From positions 1 to 28,175 of the forward strand of contig JAQSWC010000005.1 in assembly GCA_029266815.1 (NCBI GenBank): a stretch of 28,175 nt of DNA, given 5' to 3'. The stretch comes from Paucimonas sp. GTDB lineage: Bacteria; Pseudomonadota; Gammaproteobacteria; Burkholderiales; Burkholderiaceae_D. Of this stretch, positions 23,872 to 28,175 are shown piece by piece (the stretch's first letter is position 1; each line of letters begins with the position of its first letter). The notes below the pieces were generated by a model. That model searched no databases. It was not told the origin of the DNA and was given only the letters and a program-made list of their open reading frames with translations. The position numbers were made by a program, and so were the translations under genes.

Positions 23872-25293
23872 TTAACGTTTGGGCAGGCCGCCGAGCAGTG
23901 CTGCGGTCTTCGCTTTTTGCGGCTTTGCAGATGGAGACTTGGTGTCGGATTTCGCTTCAGGCTGGGCCTCATCCGGGTTGGACGGTTCGTAAGGTTTGAG
24001 AAACCAGGGATCAACCTTTTCCTTACGGGGAGAAACAGCAGCCGATGTGCGCGGCGACCGTACGCCACGATCGTTTTCCCGCAAGCTTCGTGCAGGCCGC
24101 TCCGGACGCAAATCAAGCCCTTCAATCTGTATCGGAATCAGCTTCTGCTTGATCAGTTTTTCGATATCAACCAGAAGACGCGCATCTTTGTCGGTCAGCA
24201 GCGAAATCGCGTCTCCGGAAGCACCTGCTCGGCCGGTACGACCAATGCGGTGCACATAATCCTCGGCGTTGTACGGCAAGTCAAAGTTAATCACACAGGG
24301 AAGCTCTGCGATGTCGAGTCCGCGCGCTGCAACGTCTGTTGCCACCAGTACCTCAATCTCGCCGCGCTTAAAAGAATCAAGTGCAGCCATCCGTTCCGCC
24401 TGAGACCTGTCGCCATGGATGGCGGAGGCCTTGATACCTTCCACCATGAGTTGGCGCGCCAATCGCGACGCACCGATCTTGGTATTGGAAAAAACGATCA
24501 CCTGCTTGAGATTGCGCTCGCGGATGATATGCGCGACCGCCGCGCGCTTGGCTTCCTCTTCCACCTTGTAGACGATCTGCGTGACGTTGTCCGCCGTCGC
24601 ATTACTGCGTGCAACTTCGATCAACACGGGGCTTTGCAGGAAACTGTTGGCGAGCTTCTTGATTTCTGGCGAGAAGGTCGCGGAGAACATCAGGTTCTGC
24701 CGCTTCTTGGGCAACAGATTGATGATGCGCTGCAGGTCAGGCAAAAAGCCCATGTCCAGCATGCGGTCCGCTTCGTCCATCACGAAGATTTCGGTCTGCG
24801 ACAGGTTCAATGTCTTCTGCTGCACATGGTCCAGCAGGCGTCCGGGCGTGGCTATCACGATTTCGACGCCGCCGCGCAAGGCTGCAGTCTGTGGCGTCAT
24901 GTCGACACCACCAAATACTACGGTCGATCGCAGAGGCGTATGGCGGGAATAAGCCTTGACGTTCTCGGCCACCTGGTCGGCGAGTTCGCGCGTAGGCGTC
25001 AGAATCAGGGCACGTACCGGATGCCGCGCAGGAGAAGCACTGGCGTTTGCATGCGCCAACAGCTTCTGGATGATGGGGAGCGAAAAACCGGCCGTTTTTC
25101 CGGTGCCCGTCTGAGCCGCGCCCATCACGTCCCGGCCTTGCAATACGATGGGAATTGCCTGCGCCTGGATCGGCGTCGGATGGACGTAGCCCTGATCCGT
25201 TAAAGCACGCAAAATCTCGGCAGACAATCCGAAGTCTTGGAAACGGATCGCCGGCGCGATAGTTTGAGTGGTTTCTGGCTGAGTATCAGGCAT
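23872..25293 (-). CDS. rhlE: DEAD-box RNA helicase RhlE
   Basis: This 473-residue ATP-dependent RNA helicase carries the Q motif (FQDFGLSAEILRAL...PTPIQ), motif I AQTGTGKT, Ia PTRELADQ, II DEADRMLDMGF, III SATFS, IV VIVFSNTK, V ATDVAARGLDI and VI HRIGRTGRAG, all intact. After about residue 375 comes a low-complexity basic tail rich in Lys, Pro, Ser and Arg, typical of the RhlE branch in RNA-binding and ribosome-assembly roles. The ATG at 25293 is the only start that keeps the Q motif. It lies 6 bases after the CCA end of a tRNA on the same strand, so the ribosome site (GGGAGG, 25307-25312) falls within the tRNA itself. Confidence 0.93.
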   Translation of the reverse strand: MPDTQPETTQTIAPAIRFQDFGLSAEILRALTDQGYVHPTPIQAQAIPIVLQGRDVMGAAQTGTGKTAGFSLPIIQKLLAHANASASPARHPVRALILTPTRELADQVAENVKAYSRHTPLRSTVVFGGVDMTPQTAALRGGVEIVIATPGRLLDHVQQKTLNLSQTEIFVMDEADRMLDMGFLPDLQRIINLLPKKRQNLMFSATFSPEIKKLANSFLQSPVLIEVARSNATADNVTQIVYKVEEEAKRAAVAHIIRERNLKQVIVFSNTKIGASRLARQLMVEGIKASAIHGDRSQAERMAALDSFKRGEIEVLVATDVAARGLDIAELPCVINFDLPYNAEDYVHRIGRTGRAGASGDAISLLTDKDARLLVDIEKLIKQKLIPIQIEGLDLRPERPARSLRENDRGVRSPRTSAAVSPRKEKVDPWFLKPYEPSNPDEAQPEAKSDTKSPSAKPQKAKTAALLGGLPKR

Positions 25294-25299
25294 GGTAAC

Positions 25300-25378
<79 letters not shown>

Positions 25379-25408
25379 GTTTCCCTTCGTGCGAGCAATG
25401 CCCGCTTG

Positions 25409-25436
25409 AAAAAACAGGGGCGGAAAAATTTCCGCC
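25409..25436 (-). terminator. Intrinsic terminator downstream of rpoD
   Basis: On the minus strand a perfect 8-bp stem (GGCGGAAA / TTTCCGCC, 25436-25419) with a very short loop is followed after CCTG by six T residues (25409-25414). It lies 15 bases after the rpoD stop codon. This is a standard Rho-independent terminator for the rpoD transcript. The tRNA begins only 30 bases beyond the T-tract. Confidence 0.8.
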
Positions 25437-25451
25437 GCCAATGTTAAACGA

Positions 25452-27923
25452 TTAACTGCCTTCAAGGAAGCTCTTGAGCTTGTCGGAGCGTGACGGATGC
25501 CGCAGCTTGCGCAGCGCCTTGGCTTCTATCTGGCGGATGCGCTCGCGCGTGACATCGAACTGCTTGCCGACCTCTTCCAGCGTATGGTCGGTTGACATCT
25601 CAATGCCGAAGCGCATGCGCAACACCTTGGCTTCGCGCGGTGTCAACGAGTCCAACACATCCTTGACCACGCCGCGCATCGATGCATGCAATGCTGCATC
25701 AGAAGGTGCCAGCGTATTGTTGTCCTCGATGAAATCGCCGAGATGCGAATCGTCGTCGTCGCCGATGGGAGTTTCCATCGAGATCGGCTCTTTCGCGATC
25801 TTCATGATCTTGCGGATCTTGTCTTCCGGCATGTCCATCTTGACAGCCAGTGTCGCCGGATCCGGCTCGGCGCCGGTTTCCTGCAAAATCTGGCGCGAGA
25901 TGCGGTTCATCTTGTTGATCGTTTCGATCATATGCACCGGAATACGGATGGTACGCGCCTGGTCCGCGATGGAACGCGTGATCGCCTGGCGGATCCACCA
26001 TGTCGCATAGGTCGAGAATTTGTAGCCGCGGCGATATTCGAACTTGTCCACCGCCTTCATCAGGCCGATATTGCCTTCCTGGATCAGGTCGAGAAATTGC
26101 AGGCCGCGGTTGGTGTATTTCTTGGCGATCGAGATCACCAGACGCAGGTTGGCCTCGGTCATTTCGCGCTTGGCCTTGCGGGCCTTCATCTCGCCAGCGG
26201 ACATCTTCTTGTTGATATCACGCAGGTCAGGCAGCGGCAGCACCACGCGCGCCTGCAGGTCAATCAGTTTCTGCTGCAGTTCCTTGACGGTCGGAACGTT
26301 ACGGCCCAATACTGCGCTATAGCTGTTACCGGCGTTGACTTCGCCATCGACCCAATCGAGATTGGTTTCATTGCCCGGAAAGACCTTGATGAAGTGGTGG
26401 CGCGGCATGCCGCAGCGGTTGACTGCCACTTCCAGAATCTGCTTTTCGATATGGCGGACTTCATCGACTTGGCCACGCAGCGTATCGCACAGTTTCTCAA
26501 CGAATTTCGCAGTGAAACGGATGGAGAGCAGCTCGTCGGAGATGGCTTCCTGCGCCTTCACATAAGGTTTCGAGTTGTAACCCTCTCTCTCGAAAGCCTT
26601 GCGCATCTTGTCGAAGTTGCTGGCGATATTGCCGAACTTGTCGAGCGATTCACGCTTCAACTGTTCTAGCTGTTCGGCAGAGAACCCTGCGGCACCAGAA
26701 GCATTGTTTTCTTCTTCTTCGTCCTCTTCGTCTTCTTCATCCTCTTCGTCTTCATCATCGGAAGCGGCTGCGCCTGTCATTACCTGGTCCTGCTCGGGCG
26801 CATTGGGGTCGACCAGTCCGTCGACAATTTCATCGATCTTCAGGTCATCCTTCTCGATGCGTTCTGCGGCGGTAAGTATCTCGGCAATCGTCGTCGGGCA
26901 GGCGGAGATCGCCTGGATCATGTCCTTCAGGCCTTCTTCGATTCGCTTTGCAATCTCGATCTCGCCTTCGCGAGTCAGCAGTTCAACCGAACCCATCTCG
27001 CGCATGTACATGCGGACCGGGTCAGTGGTGCGTCCGAATTCGGAATCAACGGTCGACAGCGCAGCTTCAGCTGCCGCTTCGGCATCCTCATCCGTCGCGA
27101 CGCTCGGAACCGCATCCGACAGCAACAACGTTTCAGCATCGGGCGCTTGCTCGTAGACGGCAATGCCCATGTCGTTGAAGGTGCTGATAATGCCGTCGAT
27201 CGCTTCGGGATCAACAATGTTCTCTGGCAGATGGTCGTTGATTTCCGCATACGTCAGGAACCCCCGCTCCTTGCCGAGCTTGATCAGGTTCTTCAGCTTC
27301 AGGCGACGCGCCTCGATTTCCTCTTCGCTGGCCTCGGTATCAGACGAGAAAGCTTCTTTCAACAAAGCTTTTTCCTTCGCTTTACGATCCTTGGCACGCG
27401 CCTTATCCGCAGCCTTCAACTCTGCGCGCTCGACCGCATTCAGCGCGGCAACCTCATCATTCTCCGGTTGGAAATCCTTAGGCTTGCGACCGCGGCGGCC
27501 CGGCACCTTCACCGAAGGCAACACGTAAGTGGATGTGTCAATTGCAGCCAAAGCAGCGGCATCGGTTGTCTGTTTGACAGCCGAAACCACGCCTACCACC
27601 TTCTTTTCCGGCTGCGCCGCCGGCTTGGCAGCCTTGGCTACCGTTTTTGCATCAGATTTTTTATTGGTCACAGGAGTCTTCAATGGTGCGGCAGGCGCTT
27701 TTGCAACTGCCTTGGAAACAGGTTTTGCGTTGGATGGCTTGGCTGTCGTTTTAGTGCCCGCACTCACCACAGTTTTCGGCGTTGCCGCTTTCACCGGCTT
27801 GCTCGCCTTTGCCGGTACTGCTTTCTTGGCAATTGGTTTGGCAGCTGTTTTAGAAGCGGCTTTTTTTGCGGAGTTTGCCGAAGATGCCGAGGATTTTGTG
27901 GGTTTCTTCATTGCGTTCGCCAT
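25452..27923 (-). CDS. rpoD: RNA polymerase primary sigma factor (sigma-70)
   Basis: The product is an 823-residue housekeeping sigma factor, about 200 residues longer than E. coli RpoD. It opens with roughly 100-130 residues of Lys/Ala/Pro/Ser-rich low-complexity sequence. Next come region 1.1 (LIKLGKERGFLTYAEINDHLP), region 1.2 (DPVRMYMREMGSVELLTREGE), and a non-conserved region containing an almost pure Asp/Glu run. Region 2 (NLRLVISIAKKYTNRGLQF...YKFSTYATWWIRQAITRSIADQ), region 3, and region 4.2 (TLEEVGKQFDVTRERIRQIEAKALRKL) end the protein. I place the start at the ATG encoding MANAMKKPT; a GTG 39 bases upstream is in frame but less likely. No strong ribosome site is visible at either. 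The strong terminator follows the stop. Confidence 0.95.
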   Translation of the reverse strand: MANAMKKPTKSSASSANSAKKAASKTAAKPIAKKAVPAKASKPVKAATPKTVVSAGTKTTAKPSNAKPVSKAVAKAPAAPLKTPVTNKKSDAKTVAKAAKPAAQPEKKVVGVVSAVKQTTDAAALAAIDTSTYVLPSVKVPGRRGRKPKDFQPENDEVAALNAVERAELKAADKARAKDRKAKEKALLKEAFSSDTEASEEEIEARRLKLKNLIKLGKERGFLTYAEINDHLPENIVDPEAIDGIISTFNDMGIAVYEQAPDAETLLLSDAVPSVATDEDAEAAAEAALSTVDSEFGRTTDPVRMYMREMGSVELLTREGEIEIAKRIEEGLKDMIQAISACPTTIAEILTAAERIEKDDLKIDEIVDGLVDPNAPEQDQVMTGAAASDDEDEEDEEDEEDEEEENNASGAAGFSAEQLEQLKRESLDKFGNIASNFDKMRKAFEREGYNSKPYVKAQEAISDELLSIRFTAKFVEKLCDTLRGQVDEVRHIEKQILEVAVNRCGMPRHHFIKVFPGNETNLDWVDGEVNAGNSYSAVLGRNVPTVKELQQKLIDLQARVVLPLPDLRDINKKMSAGEMKARKAKREMTEANLRLVISIAKKYTNRGLQFLDLIQEGNIGLMKAVDKFEYRRGYKFSTYATWWIRQAITRSIADQARTIRIPVHMIETINKMNRISRQILQETGAEPDPATLAVKMDMPEDKIRKIMKIAKEPISMETPIGDDDDSHLGDFIEDNNTLAPSDAALHASMRGVVKDVLDSLTPREAKVLRMRFGIEMSTDHTLEEVGKQFDVTRERIRQIEAKALRKLRHPSRSDKLKSFLEGS
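26708..26760 (-). repeat. Low-complexity acidic-codon tract inside rpoD
   Basis: On the + strand this stretch is a run of ttc/gtc/ctc-like triplets, read on the minus strand as GAA/GAG/GAT/GAC codons encoding an uninterrupted Asp/Glu run. It lies in the non-conserved region between sigma regions 1.2 and 2.1. The repeat is imperfect, so slippage-driven length variation between strains is plausible. It is part of the gene, not a separate element. Confidence 0.7.
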
Positions 27924-28068
27924 GGAGTCAACTACCAACTGAATAAGCTCTTGCAGCAGCACAAGCTGCCAAATTGAGCGGTTGTTAGGCTTGTACAGCT
28001 ATGTCTAGGCAAGGCAGGATGTGCAAATTGCCGCCGAACCACGTAAGCCATTGAATCAAAAGCTTTTA

Positions 28069-28077
28069 ATTATATCA
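28069..28077 (-). promoter_or_regulatory. Extended -10 promoter upstream of rpoD
   Basis: The minus strand reads TGATATAAT: a perfect TATAAT (28069-28074) with the TGn extension. A matching -35 is not evident at 16-18 bases, which is tolerable for an extended -10. The start point would be near 28062, giving a 5' leader of about 140 bases before the rpoD ATG. It lies between the end of the putative dnaG and rpoD, the usual place for an rpoD-specific promoter. Confidence 0.6.
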
Positions 28078-28115
28078 CAATAGACAACATTACCTTGGCA
28101 CACTCTTGCGCGAAC

Positions 28116-28175
28116 TCAACGTTGCGGGGGTTCTGACTGCATTTCCCTCTTTAAAGTTTCTTGCTGCAACATAAG
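28116..28175 (-). CDS. dnaG: C-terminal end of an upstream gene, probably DNA primase (dnaG), partial
   Basis: From the right edge the minus strand is open for 19 codons to a TGA at 28116-28118, encoding LMLQQETLKREMQSEPPQR. This short, charged, helix-like end is compatible with the C-terminus of DnaG, which precedes rpoD in most proteobacteria. One other frame is also open for most of this length, so the coding call itself is not secure. Identity rests on gene order only. Confidence 0.4.
   Translation of the reverse strand, partial: LMLQQETLKREMQSEPPQR

Noticed and set aside
23917..25203. 428-codon + strand open frame opposite rhlE.
   Set aside because: It is the antisense of a helicase with every canonical motif. 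The product has no domain pattern and is dominated by His, Arg and Gln.
25686..26669. 327-codon + strand open frame opposite rpoD.
   Set aside because: Antisense shadow of the conserved sigma regions, without its own ribosome site or motif.
27147..27977. 276-codon + strand frame opposite the rpoD 5' end, rich in Cys, Phe, Arg and Gly.
   Set aside because: The composition is the reverse reading of the Lys/Ala/Pro-rich tail and adjoining region of RpoD; there is no independent support.

Overview
The window looks like chromosomal DNA of a betaproteobacterium, most likely order Burkholderiales and plausibly family Oxalobacteraceae (Herbaspirillum/Noviherbaspirillum-like). The reasons are the long Lys/Ala/Pro-rich N-terminal tail on RpoD, the FecR / CHASE2-cyclase / TPR trio, and the overall gene style. 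The genus is an inference; the sequence itself shows only a Gram-negative proteobacterial gene set. There is no sign of phage, insertion sequences, CRISPR or plasmid functions.

Region 1 (1-4688), signalling. A divergently transcribed FecR-domain protein (partial, left edge) faces a CHASE2 adenylate cyclase. The cyclase overlaps a TPR/beta-barrel outer-membrane-type protein, and a Crp/Fnr regulator follows after a 395-base gap. Between fecR and the cyclase lies a perfect E. coli-type CRP palindrome (TGTGA-N6-TCACA, 237-252). The regulator keeps the CRP recognition-helix residues and the main cAMP contacts, so the cyclase and the regulator may form a closed cAMP circuit.

Region 2 (4870-14799), main glycan operon on the + strand. 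It holds a Wzt-type ABC ATPase with a C-terminal glycan-binding domain, an APS kinase (CysC), a beta-propeller-like protein of unknown function, and an FkbM methyltransferase. A WbdD-like methyltransferase with a coiled coil, a 1276-residue protein with three GT4 domains, and a CmoB-like methyltransferase complete it. The logic is that of ABC-transporter-dependent O-antigen or capsule synthesis (polymerise, cap, recognise cap, export), but no Wzm permease is present. A further methyltransferase is encoded convergently (14800-15957, minus strand).

Region 3 (16067-22912), a tightly coupled seven-gene + strand operon resembling a GtrABC decoration system that carries its own sugar supply. In order: GT-C-like membrane protein, LegB-type 4,6-dehydratase, sugar-nucleotide transferase, Rmd-like reductase, GtrB-like glycosyltransferase, methyltransferase, GtrA-like flippase. 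A perfect TATAAT lies so close to the first start codon that a leaderless mRNA is likely.

Region 4 (22980-28175), housekeeping. gluQ on + converges on rhlE. Upstream of rhlE on the minus strand come a CAU-anticodon tRNA ending 6 bases before the rhlE start codon, a strong intrinsic terminator, rpoD, an extended -10 promoter, and what is probably the last 19 codons of dnaG.
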